A stretch of DNA of 64,000 nt from Streptomyces sp. Tu 3180. GTDB lineage: Bacteria > Actinomycetota > Actinomycetes > Streptomycetales > Streptomycetaceae. Below, piece after piece: positions 55,812 through 63,998 of this stretch. Each line of letters opens with the position of its first letter. Position 1 is the stretch's first letter. The DNA lies in the NCBI RefSeq assembly GCF_009852415.1, contig NZ_WOXS01000002.1, positions 6,364,001 to 6,428,000 of the forward strand, read 5' to 3'. The translations under genes were made by a program, and so were the position numbers. The notes beneath the pieces were generated by a model. The model saw only the letters and a list, made by a program, of their open reading frames with translations. It was not told the origin of the DNA and made no database searches.

Positions 55812-56216
55812 GTGAGGACCGTGGTCGGGAGCGGGCGGAGCGCGATCGGGAGAGCACTGGTGGCGGTGGCCGCGGCCGCGGTGTCCGCCGCCTGCGGGTC
55901 GTCGGGCGGCGGCGAGCCCGAGGCGTCCTGCGCGTTCCGGGTCGAGTACGACGAGCGCGTGTACGCGGACGTGGCCGGCGCCGAATTCGAGATCGGGGAG
56001 GAGCTGGGGCCGGCGGTCCTTCCGCCGTGCGACGACTCGCCGGGCGACGGGGACGGCCGGACCTCGCCGGAGCCGGTGGTCGCCCACGCCGTCGAGGGGG
56101 TGGACCCCGGTGTCGCCATCGCGCTGGACGACGCACCCGACGGCGTCCTCTTCGTCGCCGTCGGCTCCGGCGGTGCCCTTCCCCCCGAGATCGAGAAGCT
56201 GATCAAGGGATCCTGA
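55812..56216 (+). CDS. Small DUF6281-like lipoprotein
   Basis: 134 aa from GTG 55812, 7 nt after GGAGGAGG. Signal peptide with lipobox ending in SAAC, then a small domain beginning SCAFRVEYDERVYADVAG and containing a conserved-looking VVAHAVEGVDPGVAIAL. It resembles the DUF6281 lipoproteins of Streptomyces. Function unknown. Confidence 0.72.
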   Translation: MRTVVGSGRSAIGRALVAVAAAAVSAACGSSGGGEPEASCAFRVEYDERVYADVAGAEFEIGEELGPAVLPPCDDSPGDGDGRTSPEPVVAHAVEGVDPGVAIALDDAPDGVLFVAVGSGGALPPEIEKLIKGS

Positions 56217-56306
56217 CGCCGGGCGCGGGGTGCGGGCGCCGCCGTCCGGCGGTGCCCGCGGCGGCGGCACGCGTCGCCCCCGCGGCCGGCCGCCGCCGCC
56301 CGCGGG

Positions 56307-58367
56307 TCACCGCACGACGAAGACCGGCGACGTACCGGTGAACGGGGTGACGGTGCCGGTGACGCTCCTCGCGTCGCCGTGGTAGACGATCCGGTGGGCG
56401 CCCGGGGCGGTCCCCTGCGGGACGTCCCACGTGACGGTGACCCGGGAGGCGGCGACGCCGTCGCGCTCCCAGTGGAACCGGGTCGCCCAGTCGCCGTCGT
56501 CGGCGACGGTGCGCCAGGCCCCGCCGGACTCCTGGCGCTGGACCTCCAGGTACGTCTCCCCCCGGTGCAGGTCGTTGCCCGGGTGGGCGCCCGCGAAGAC
56601 GGCCTCGACGCGTTCACCGGCCCGGTAGTTCTCCCGGGGCGCCACCAGCACGTCCCCGAACTTCCGGAAGGCGGGCGGCGCGTCCAGCACCACACCCGGC
56701 TGCAGGGAGAGCGCCTTGCCGGACAGGTCCGGCGGCTCGGGCCCGACGGGCAGGCCCGTGCCGTCGCGCAGCGCGGTGGCCAGTCCGGCCGCGGTCTGCT
56801 GGAGCGCCGGGAGCTGCCAGCGGCCGAAGAGCGTGCTCCCGCCCTCGTACTGCTGCGCGTCGTACTCCTCGGGGGTGGTCACGTAGTGGAAGTAGGCGTT
56901 GGCGTACCCGGCGACCAGTACGTCGTCGAGGTCCGCGCCCACGATCCCGGCGACGGTGCGCCGCAGCCGCAGCCCCGCGCAAATGGTGACCTCGCCCGGG
57001 ATGCCGATGAGGTGGAGGCGGCCGATGCGGACCAGCATCACGGGCACCCGCTCCTGCACCCAGGGGTAGACGCGGTTCATCTCCCCGATGGGCACGAGGA
57101 CGTCCTTGGGCGCCTGGGCCTGCGCCAGCTCCGGCGAGACCGTGTAGACCACGGAGTCGGAGACGGCGTCCCAGAAGGGGTTCTCCCCCTCCTCGAACCC
57201 GGGGAAGGCCGGCCCGTCCTCCAGGCTGCCGGCCGCCATGGAGGCGCCCACGCAGGGCTTGGAGGTCCGGTGGGTGCGTCCGTCGCCGGTGAACTCGGGG
57301 CGCACCGTGACGTCGGAGAGGTCGACGTACACCAGCCGGGAGTCGACCGGGCCGGACAGCCGGACGCCCGGCCGGTCCGCCTGGGCCGCGGCGGCCTCGT
57401 ACTGCCGGAGCCCGTTGGCGCGGGTGCGGTCGAAGTCCTCCGGCGTCGTGGGCGGCTCCAGGCCGAGGTTGGGCGACATGTCGCCGCTGTTGGTCTGGGC
57501 GAACGCCGAGACGAACGCCGGGGAGCCGCCGGACAGGTAGTCGACGCCGTGGACCTCGCGCTCCCAGTGGTAGGCCGCGTACCCCTTGTTGTCCGCGCTG
57601 ATCAGGCGGTTGTCCCCGGACATGCTGGTGCTGTGCACCGGGAACCAGTTGACGGCGCCCACCGTCCGCCCGGCCCGTTCCACCCGCAGCAGGGTGGTGA
57701 GCGGGTCGACGGCGTCCGGGAAGTGGTCGCGGTCCGCCTTCGGGTTGCGTTCGAAGGCCGACCGGGAGCGGTTGACGCTGGCCCCGGTCAACGTGCCGTG
57801 GCTGAGCACCAGTTCGGACGGCGCCAGATCGTCGTGGGCCCGCTGCGCGGCCTCGAACAGGCCGTCCGCCACCGCCTCGAAGGTCTTGCGGTGGAAGCCG
57901 AACGTGGTCGTGTTGTACAGCAGATGGTGCGAGTAACCGCCGGGACCGGCGTGCGTGTGGGTGGCGGTGACGAGCACGTTCTGCTCGGTGTAGAGGTCGC
58001 CGTACGCCCCGGCGAGCCGCCGCAGCACCGCCCGGTGCACGCTTTCGAAGATCATCGGTGAGTCGGCGACGATCAGCATGACCCGCCGGCCGCTCGCCCT
58101 GTCGGCCACGACGAACGCACGCGCCCGCAGCCGGGTGTGCAGTCCGGTGGCCTGCTGGTCGAACCTGCCGTAGCCCATCATGCCGACCTCGGCCACCTCA
58201 CCGGTGGCGTCGGCGACGCCCCGGCCGACGAGGTAGCCGGTGTCACCGGCGGGTGCGGCGGCGGCGCGGCTCCGGCCGGCCACCGCCGTGCCCGTGAGTC
58301 CGAGGCCGGTGAGGGCTCCCGCCCGCAGGACCGTACGCCTGCTGCGAAGGGGGCGTTCCGCGGTCAT
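56307..58367 (-). CDS. Tat-exported neutral/alkaline ceramidase
   Basis: 686 aa. A twin-arginine signal (RSRRTVLRAGALTGLG) leads to the ceramidase domain. The zinc site is indicated by TATHTHAGPGGYSHH and the catalytic Ser by TNSGDMSPNLG; a C-terminal immunoglobulin-like domain (about 560-686) is typical. It hydrolyses ceramide to sphingosine and fatty acid, an odd substrate for a soil bacterium since Streptomyces make no ceramide. An operator-like palindrome lies 133 bp upstream of the start codon. Confidence 0.9.
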   Translation of the reverse strand: MTAERPLRSRRTVLRAGALTGLGLTGTAVAGRSRAAAAPAGDTGYLVGRGVADATGEVAEVGMMGYGRFDQQATGLHTRLRARAFVVADRASGRRVMLIVADSPMIFESVHRAVLRRLAGAYGDLYTEQNVLVTATHTHAGPGGYSHHLLYNTTTFGFHRKTFEAVADGLFEAAQRAHDDLAPSELVLSHGTLTGASVNRSRSAFERNPKADRDHFPDAVDPLTTLLRVERAGRTVGAVNWFPVHSTSMSGDNRLISADNKGYAAYHWEREVHGVDYLSGGSPAFVSAFAQTNSGDMSPNLGLEPPTTPEDFDRTRANGLRQYEAAAAQADRPGVRLSGPVDSRLVYVDLSDVTVRPEFTGDGRTHRTSKPCVGASMAAGSLEDGPAFPGFEEGENPFWDAVSDSVVYTVSPELAQAQAPKDVLVPIGEMNRVYPWVQERVPVMLVRIGRLHLIGIPGEVTICAGLRLRRTVAGIVGADLDDVLVAGYANAYFHYVTTPEEYDAQQYEGGSTLFGRWQLPALQQTAAGLATALRDGTGLPVGPEPPDLSGKALSLQPGVVLDAPPAFRKFGDVLVAPRENYRAGERVEAVFAGAHPGNDLHRGETYLEVQRQESGGAWRTVADDGDWATRFHWERDGVAASRVTVTWDVPQGTAPGAHRIVYHGDARSVTGTVTPFTGTSPVFVVR

Positions 58368-58499
58368 CTGCTGCTCCTCCGGCTCGGTCGGCCCGACGGC
58401 GCACGGGCGGAGCGCGTGGGCACGCGCATCCCGGACGCGCCGGCCCGTCCGGAGAACTGACGGTGTGTGACGGGGCCTCGCGCGTCATGACGCCCGGGT

Positions 58500-58522
58500 G
58501 AATCTGAACAACGTTCAGGTTC
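58500..58522 (-). promoter_or_regulatory. Operator-like palindrome upstream of the ceramidase gene
   Basis: CTGAACAACGTTCAG (58504-58518) is a perfect 6-bp inverted repeat around AAC, and the flanks GAA...TTC extend it to 23 bp. The form GAAC...GTTC suits a TetR-family repressor. It lies 133 bp before the start codon. The rest of 58368-58690 shows nothing else recognised. Confidence 0.5.
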
Positions 58523-58690
58523 TCCGTCGCCATTGGTACACCGCGCGTCACGGCCGTCGCAAGGGTCCTGACGGCAGCGGCAACGACGGCGACAACGGCA
58601 GTGGCAACGAGGGCCGTGGTGCGTCCGCCTCGTCACCACGGCCCGGTCGCCCCGCTGCCGCCCGGATCGACGCCGCCCGGAGGCCGGCGG

Positions 58691-59308
58691 TCAGAGGCCG
58701 GCGAGCAGGCCGTCGAGCGGGCCGGGCACGCGGTCGGGGTCGAGGGCCCCGGCGAGGACGCGGCCGTAGTGGATCTTGCGCCCCTTCTTCGTGCCGAGGA
58801 AGCGCCGCAACTGCTGCTGCGAGGTGCGGCCCCGCTGCGCGGGCTGGCGCAGGAAGGTCCGCAGGGGGCGCAGGTCGCCCTCCGCCCGGACGAGCTCCTC
58901 CACCCGGGTCACGCCCAGCGCGCGGATGAGCTCGTCCTCCAGGTCCGCCGCGCAGACGAAGAACTCCTGCTGTGCCGCACCGGCCCGCTCCCAGGCGCGG
59001 GCGTAGTGGGGGCGCTCCCCCTCGTCGCACAGTCCCGTGAGGCGCAGACCCAGACCGGACGGCCCGAGGAGGCGGGCGAAGCGCCCGGCGTTCATCGCAC
59101 CGTCCACGGGCAGGACGCAGACCCCTTCGGCCGCCAGGTTCCGGCCGCGGCCCGCGGCCAGCGCGTCGACCGCCGAGACGTCGCTCGGCCCTTCGAGCAG
59201 GACGGCCGTCCGGACGGACAGCCGCGCGGCCAGCTCGCGCGCGGGGGCGCCCGGACCACCGGCCGCCCACGCGGTGACCGCCTCCCGGAACGCCCCCATG
59301 TCGGTCAT
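58691..59308 (-). CDS. Stand-alone TOPRIM domain protein (OLD-nuclease-like)
   Basis: 205 aa from ATG 59308. The TOPRIM acidic residues are in VLLEGPSDVSAVDAL (Glu) and LCDEGERPH (Asp), as in the TOPRIM part of OLD-family nucleases. No ATPase domain or partner gene is adjacent. A role in DNA or RNA cleavage is possible, but catalysis is unproven. Confidence 0.7.
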   Translation of the reverse strand: MTDMGAFREAVTAWAAGGPGAPARELAARLSVRTAVLLEGPSDVSAVDALAAGRGRNLAAEGVCVLPVDGAMNAGRFARLLGPSGLGLRLTGLCDEGERPHYARAWERAGAAQQEFFVCAADLEDELIRALGVTRVEELVRAEGDLRPLRTFLRQPAQRGRTSQQQLRRFLGTKKGRKIHYGRVLAGALDPDRVPGPLDGLLAGL

Positions 59309-59380
59309 GGGACGAGTCTCCGCCCTTTCCGGCCACCGCGGTAGGGAATTTCCGCCCGCCCGTCGCCGCGAGGGCCCCCG

Positions 59381-60097
59381 CTACCGGAGCGCCGGGTGGT
59401 CCGCCACCACCGTGCACGAACCCGGGGCGATCTCCGTGAAGCCCGCGTCGCGCACCGTGGGGAGGCCGCCGGCCGTCAGCTCGGCCCAGCGGGCCGGGTC
59501 GGCGGTGCGGACGGTGAGGGGGAAGCCGGCGGCGTGCCAGGCCGCGCGCTCCTCGTCCGGCAGTTCCCACCAGGCCAGCTGGGCGCCGTGGCCCGCCTGG
59601 GCCATGGCCTTGCCGGCCGACATGCCCAGGTCGGGGTTCATCCAGAGGACGGGGGCGGCCGGGTCCGCCGGGGGCGGGGTCCGCGGGTCGTCGAGGTCGG
59701 TGCCGGAGACCTGGAGGCGGGCCAGGTCCTTGGGCCAGCCGTCCAGGGGGACGGGCGGGAAGACGCGGACCTGCGCCGACTTGCCGGTGACCGTGATGCC
59801 GGGGAGCGCCTCCGCGCGGCGCCACTCCGCGCCGCGTGCCCGGCGCACCACCTTGCGGATCCGGGCGTCCTGCCAGTCCCGCATCGCCCGCGCCCACTCG
59901 CCCTCGCCCACCGAGCGTTCGTCGGCCAGCATCACCAGGACCGCGCGGGCCGCCGTCTCCAGGGCGTCCGTGCGGGGCGGGGGCGCCGCCCGCTCGATGC
60001 GGACGACCAGGGGCAGGACGAACTGGGGTGCCTCGTCGCGGGCACCCGGGCGGGGGCGGAAGGGGCTGTCGGCGGCAGGCGTCTGATCAGTGCTCAC
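59381..60097 (-). CDS. PTH2-like peptidyl-tRNA hydrolase domain protein
   Basis: 238 aa from GTG 60097. The C-terminal half contains the PTH2 core (NPDLGMSAGKAMAQAGHGAQ, and TEIAPGSCTVVADHP near the end). The N-terminal half (QFVLPLVVRIERAAPPP...) looks like a degenerate repeat of it or another domain. PTH2 is the archaeal/eukaryal type; bacteria normally use Pth1, so the role here may differ. Confidence 0.75.
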   Translation of the reverse strand: MSTDQTPAADSPFRPRPGARDEAPQFVLPLVVRIERAAPPPRTDALETAARAVLVMLADERSVGEGEWARAMRDWQDARIRKVVRRARGAEWRRAEALPGITVTGKSAQVRVFPPVPLDGWPKDLARLQVSGTDLDDPRTPPPADPAAPVLWMNPDLGMSAGKAMAQAGHGAQLAWWELPDEERAAWHAAGFPLTVRTADPARWAELTAGGLPTVRDAGFTEIAPGSCTVVADHPALR

Positions 60098-60130
60098 GGG
60101 TCCAGTCTGCCAAGCGGCCGCGCACCGCCG

Positions 60131-60310
60131 TCAGCCCGAGCAGGACGTGCGCTCGGCCTCGCGCCACTCGCAGACCGGGCACAGGGTGACGCCCTTGTAC
60201 GACTCCGGGTACTCCGTCGGCTCCCGGCACAGCACGCACTCCGCGTACGGCGGGCCGTCGGCCTTCGGCGGCCTGGACACGTCGATCAGGCAGTAGTCGT
60301 CGTCGTTCAT
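60131..60310 (-). CDS. 59-aa zinc-ribbon-like protein
   Basis: 59 aa from ATG 60310. Cys pairs CVLC (about residues 25-28) and CPVC (about 44-47) form a treble-clef or zinc-ribbon pattern, with two further Cys. The start is MNDDDYCLIDVSRPP. No family name recognised. It lies between the PTH2 and deacetylase genes on the same strand. The codon usage is high GC at third positions, as expected for a real gene. Confidence 0.7.
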   Translation of the reverse strand: MNDDDYCLIDVSRPPKADGPPYAECVLCREPTEYPESYKGVTLCPVCEWREAERTSCSG

Positions 60311-60328
60311 ACGTCCAGCGTAGGACGC

Positions 60329-61186
60329 TCAGCCCCGTCCGCTCGCCGTCCTGATCAGCTCGGAGACCTTCACGAAGCGGTACCCCCTGCGGCGCAGCTC
60401 CGGGACGATCGTCCGCACCGCCCGCTCGGTCGTCGGGGCCGCGCTGCGCGTGCAGTGCAGGACGACCACCGAGCCCGGCCGCACCCCCTCCAGCACCTGC
60501 CGGGCCACCGCCCGCGCGTCCGTGGCGAACGCGTCGCCGCCGACCACGTCCCACTGCACCGCCGTGACGCCGGTCCGGGTCAGCTGCTCGAGCGCCGCGC
60601 GGTCGTAACAGCCGCCGGGAAAGCGGAAGTACGGCATCGGGTCCGCCACCCCGACCTCGCGGAAGACGGCGTACGCCCGCTCCACGTCCGCCCGCATCCG
60701 CTCCGCGGGGACGGTCGGCAGGCCGTAGCAGTCGTCGGTGAAGGCGTAGTGGCTGTAGGAGTGGTTGGCGACCTCGAACAGCGGGTCCCGGCCGATGGAG
60801 CGGGCCTGGTCCGGGTACTCCTCGGCCCATCGTCCCGTCATGAACACGGTGGCCGGGACCCTCAGCGCGCGCAGGGCGGCGATCAGCCGCGGGTGGTCGA
60901 AGCGCTCGCCCGCCGCCGCCCGCGGACCCTGGCCGGCGGTCATGTCGGCGTCGAAGGTGAGGGCCACCGTCTTGTCGCCGGAGGTGCGGGGGCCGTTGCG
61001 GAACACCGGGGTCAGCCCCGAGGGGCCCGGGGCGAGGGTGGGCGGGGGCGGGGACGGGGACGGCATGGCGGGGGAGGCGGAGGGCGCGGGGCGGGGCCGC
61101 TGCTGCGGGGGCTGGACGGTGGCGCAGGCGGTGAGCGCGGTGCCCAGGACGCATACGGCCGCCACTCTTCGTACAAGGGCGATCAC
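60329..61186 (-). CDS. Polysaccharide deacetylase (NodB-like) lipoprotein
   Basis: 285 aa from GTG 61186. N-terminal lipobox ending LTAC, a Pro/Ser-rich linker to about residue 60, then the CE4 NodB domain. Motifs: ALTFDADMTAG (TFDD-type, metal Asp), NHSYSHYAF (metal His pair), FRFPGG, QWDVVGGDAF and VVLHC. It probably removes acetyl groups from peptidoglycan or chitin-like polymers at the cell surface. No ribosome-binding site is visible before the GTG. Confidence 0.85.
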   Translation of the reverse strand: MIALVRRVAAVCVLGTALTACATVQPPQQRPRPAPSASPAMPSPSPPPPTLAPGPSGLTPVFRNGPRTSGDKTVALTFDADMTAGQGPRAAAGERFDHPRLIAALRALRVPATVFMTGRWAEEYPDQARSIGRDPLFEVANHSYSHYAFTDDCYGLPTVPAERMRADVERAYAVFREVGVADPMPYFRFPGGCYDRAALEQLTRTGVTAVQWDVVGGDAFATDARAVARQVLEGVRPGSVVVLHCTRSAAPTTERAVRTIVPELRRRGYRFVKVSELIRTASGRG

Positions 61187-61250
61187 TGTATGACAATATG
61201 AGAAATTGTGGGGGATCGTCCCCGTTGCGGGGCGGAGCGCGGCCGGGTGT

Positions 61251-61346
61251 CACCCGGCCGGGGCACGCCCCCTGTCCCGCCTCACCCGGCCGGGGCACGC
61301 CCCCTGTCCCGCCTCACCCGGCCGGGGCGCGCCCCTCGCGTCGCCT
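61251..61346. repeat. 32-bp tandem repeat, three copies
   Basis: Copies 61251-61282 and 61283-61314 are identical; the third (61315-61346) has a few changes and ends exactly where the Rieske gene stops. Each contains the hairpin GGGGCACGCCCC, so in RNA the array forms a series of small stems just past the Rieske gene. It may act as its terminator. Confidence 0.75.
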
Positions 61347-62869
61347 CAGATGTCCCGCCGCTCCAGCGGCCGGGTCGCCGGGCCCTGGATGACCTTGCCG
61401 TCGGTGTCGAAGCGGGAGCCGTGGCAGGGGCATTCCCAGGCGCGTTCCGCGGAGTTGAAGTCGACCAGGCAGCCCAGGTGGGTGCAGCGGGCGGAGACCG
61501 CGTGCAGGGTGCCGTCCTCGTCGCGGTAGACCGCGAGCCGGCCGCCGTCGGCGCGGACCACGGCGCCCTCGCCGGGAGGCAGGGCCTCCACCGGCGGCGA
61601 GGGGCGCAGCCGGTCGCCGACGAAGTGCCGGGCGACCTCGGCCTGGGTCTTGAGGAAGGACGGGGCCTCGCGCACGGCCGGGGCCAGCCGGCGCGGGTCG
61701 TACAGCCCGCTCCACTCGCGCTCCTCGCCGGTGATCTGCGCGGTGAGCAGCAGGCCCGCCATCACCCCGCCGCTCATGCCCCAGCCGCCGAAGCCGGTGG
61801 CGACGTAGGCGTGCCGGGCGCCGTGGTGCAGCGGCCCGACCAGCGGCACGGTGTCGGTGGGGTCGTTGTCCTGGGTGGCCCAGCGGTGGGTGAGCTCCAC
61901 GTCGGGGAAGTGCTCGCGCGCCCAGGCGGCCAGGCGGTCGAAGCGGGCCCGGGTGTCGCCCGTGCCCGGGGTGAAGTGCTCCCCGGTGATCACGAGCAGG
62001 CGCCGGGTGCCGTCCTCGCCGTAGGGGGCGGTGCGCACCGAGCGGGTGTTCTCGTCGGGGGTGATGTACATGCCGTCGGGGTCCTGGCCGGCGGGGAGGA
62101 GGCCGGCGACGACCAGTTCGCGGCGCGGGGAGAGGCGGGTGAACAGCAGGGCCCGGTCGAAGATCGGGTAGTGGGTGGCGACCACGACGTCCCGGGCGGT
62201 CACCGTGGCCCCGGCCGCGGTGGACAGGCGGCAGGGCTCGCCCTCCTCCAGGCCGAGGACGGTGGTGTCCTCGTGGATGCGTCCGCCCCGCGCCACCAGG
62301 TCGTCGGCGAGGGCCAGCAGGAACCTGCGCGGATGGAACTGCGCCTGGCCGGTCACCTCGACCGCGCCCGCCACCGGGAACGGCAGTCCGGTCTCCGTCA
62401 CGAACGAGGCCGGCAGGCCCGCCTCCCGCGCGGCCTCCGCCTCCGCGCGCAGCTCGTCGACCCGGCCCGCGTCGCAGGTGAAGGTGTACGCGCTGCGGCG
62501 CTCCCACTCGCAGTCGACGCCGAGCTCCGTCGCGACGCCGGCGATGTGCTCGATCGCCTCCGACTGCGAACGGGCGTAGAGCCGCGCGCCCTCGACGCCG
62601 CGGGTGCGGCGCAGCTTGTCGTAGACCAGCGTGTGCTGGGCGGTGATCTTGGCGGTCGTGTGTCCGGTGACACCGGCCGCGACCCGCCCGGCCTCCAGCA
62701 CCGCGACGCTCCTCCCGGCCCGCGTCAGCTCCCACGCGGTGCACAGCCCGGCGATCCCGGCGCCGATCACCGCCACGTCCACGTCGAGGTCCTCGGCCAG
62801 TGCGGAATGCCGGCCGCCCGGCGCGGTCTCGAGCCAGTACGAGCCTCTGACCTGCTGTTTCTCCGTCAT
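61346..62869 (-). CDS. FAD-dependent oxidoreductase with C-terminal Rieske domain
   Basis: 507 aa from ATG 62869. The N-terminal DAO-type flavin domain has VAVIGAGIAGLCTAWELTRAG; the C-terminal Rieske [2Fe-2S] domain has CTHLGC (462-467) and CPCH (480-483), with both Cys-His pairs. This domain order is found in Rieske-linked glycine oxidase-like proteins of bacteria. The substrate is unknown. The gene is divergent from the arsR-like gene, 100 bp away. Confidence 0.86.
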   Translation of the reverse strand: MTEKQQVRGSYWLETAPGGRHSALAEDLDVDVAVIGAGIAGLCTAWELTRAGRSVAVLEAGRVAAGVTGHTTAKITAQHTLVYDKLRRTRGVEGARLYARSQSEAIEHIAGVATELGVDCEWERRSAYTFTCDAGRVDELRAEAEAAREAGLPASFVTETGLPFPVAGAVEVTGQAQFHPRRFLLALADDLVARGGRIHEDTTVLGLEEGEPCRLSTAAGATVTARDVVVATHYPIFDRALLFTRLSPRRELVVAGLLPAGQDPDGMYITPDENTRSVRTAPYGEDGTRRLLVITGEHFTPGTGDTRARFDRLAAWAREHFPDVELTHRWATQDNDPTDTVPLVGPLHHGARHAYVATGFGGWGMSGGVMAGLLLTAQITGEEREWSGLYDPRRLAPAVREAPSFLKTQAEVARHFVGDRLRPSPPVEALPPGEGAVVRADGGRLAVYRDEDGTLHAVSARCTHLGCLVDFNSAERAWECPCHGSRFDTDGKVIQGPATRPLERRDI

Positions 62870-62960
62870 GGGCGTCGAGTACCCCGGCGTGCCGGGTTCA
62901 GTGGCCCCGCGGTGGACCCGCACCCGCCCCCCTTGCGGGCGGGGACGGGCGGAGTTAACG

Positions 62961-62978
62961 TACAACCAAATGGTTGTA
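62961..62978 (+). promoter_or_regulatory. Operator-like palindrome overlapping the arsR start codon
   Basis: TACAACCA-AA-TGGTTGTA is a perfect 8-bp inverted repeat with a 2-bp centre. The ATG of the regulator (62970-62972) lies inside it. Binding by the encoded repressor would block its own initiation. Confidence 0.65.
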
Positions 62979-63395
62979 GATGGAGTGACCGACGGAACCG
63001 GCGAGGCCGTGGACCGGCTGTTCCAGGCCCTGGCCGACGCGACGCGCCGCGACATACTCCGCCGCTGTGTGCGGGACGGGCTGTCCGTGTCGCGTCTGGC
63101 CGCGGCGTACCCGATGAGCTTCGCCGCGGTGCAGAAGCACGTCACGGTGCTGGAGCGGGCCGGCCTGGTCACCAAGCAGCGACGCGGACGGGAGCAGCTC
63201 GTGCGCACCGATCCCGACGCGGTGGGGCGTGCGCGGCGGGCCCTCGACGAACTGGAGTCGGCCTGGCGGGCGCGGGTGGACCGGATGTCCGGCCTGCTCC
63301 CGGACGACGGCACCGGATCCGGGGCCGCCCCCCGTGCCGCCCCGGCCCCCGACGGCAACACGACGACGAACACGGAGAAAGGACAGGACGGATGA
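62970..63395 (+). CDS. ArsR-family regulator of an SRPBCC operon
   Basis: 141 aa. Winged HTH of the ArsR/SmtB type (FQALADATRRDILRRCVRDGLSVSRLAAAYPMSFAAVQKHVTVLE) with no metal-binding Cys. No ribosome-binding site lies near ATG 62970 (GGAG is about 15 nt away), so the message may be leaderless. It is co-translated with the SRPBCC gene (ATGA overlap), the usual partner of this regulator class. Confidence 0.87.
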   Translation: MVVDGVTDGTGEAVDRLFQALADATRRDILRRCVRDGLSVSRLAAAYPMSFAAVQKHVTVLERAGLVTKQRRGREQLVRTDPDAVGRARRALDELESAWRARVDRMSGLLPDDGTGSGAAPRAAPAPDGNTTTNTEKGQDG

Positions 63396-63877
63396 CTGTC
63401 ACCAGCGTGGACAAGGACGTCGACAACCTCACCCTCACCCTGGTCGCCGACTTCACCGCCCCGGTCGAGCAGGTGTGGCGGCTGTGGGCCGACCCGCGGC
63501 TGCTGGAGCGCTGGTGGGGACCGCCCGCCTACCCGGCGACCTTCGAGGAGCACGACCTGACGCCCGGCGGGGAGGTCCGGTACTACATGACCAGCCCGGA
63601 GGGCGAGAAGTACGGAGGCTGGTGGCGGATCACCTCGGTGACGCCGCCGACCTCGCTGGAGTTCACCGACGGCTTCTCCGACCAGGACGGCAAGCCGAAC
63701 CCCGAGATGCCGACCACCACGGTGCGGATGACGCTCGCCGAGCGCGACGGCGGCACCCGGATGGAACTGCGCTCGGTCTTCGACAGCCGGGAGCAGATGG
63801 ACCGGCTGGCCGAGATGGGCATGGTCGAGGGGCTGAAGGCGGCGGTCGGGCAGATGGACGACGTGCTGGCGGGCTGA
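63392..63877 (+). CDS. SRPBCC (AHSA1-like) domain protein
   Basis: 161 aa, START/Bet v1-like fold of the AHSA1 family (ADFTAPVEQVWRLWADPRLLERWWGPPAYPATFEEHDL, GGEVRYYMTSPEG). ATG 63392 overlaps the ArsR stop. The family bind small hydrophobic molecules or help in stress; this operon type is common in Streptomyces. Confidence 0.87.
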   Translation: MTVTSVDKDVDNLTLTLVADFTAPVEQVWRLWADPRLLERWWGPPAYPATFEEHDLTPGGEVRYYMTSPEGEKYGGWWRITSVTPPTSLEFTDGFSDQDGKPNPEMPTTTVRMTLAERDGGTRMELRSVFDSREQMDRLAEMGMVEGLKAAVGQMDDVLAG

Positions 63878-63920
63878 CCCCCGCGGCGGCGGCCGGGACG
63901 GGGGAGCTCCGCACCCTCCC

Positions 63921-63998
63921 GTCCCGGCCCCTCACCGGTCGTCCGCGTCCCGGCCCCTCACCGGTCGTCCGCGTCCCGGCCGCTCACCGGCCGCCGCC
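63921..63998. repeat. 26-bp tandem repeat at the right edge
   Basis: Two perfect copies of GTCCCGGCCCCTCACCGGTC plus GTCCGC (63921-63946, 63947-63972) and a degenerate third reach the window end, so the array may continue. Each contains ACCGGT. It follows the SRPBCC gene by about 43 bp. Confidence 0.7.

Noticed and set aside
58561..58620. GGCAACGACGGCGACAACGGCAGTGGCAAC quasi-repeats as a coding or repeat element
   Set aside because: Short and imperfect; no gene frame with support around it.
62870..63553. N-terminal extension of the Rieske flavoprotein to 63553
   Set aside because: Overlaps the arsR and SRPBCC genes antisense; MTEKQQV at 62869 is followed by the FAD domain at normal distance.
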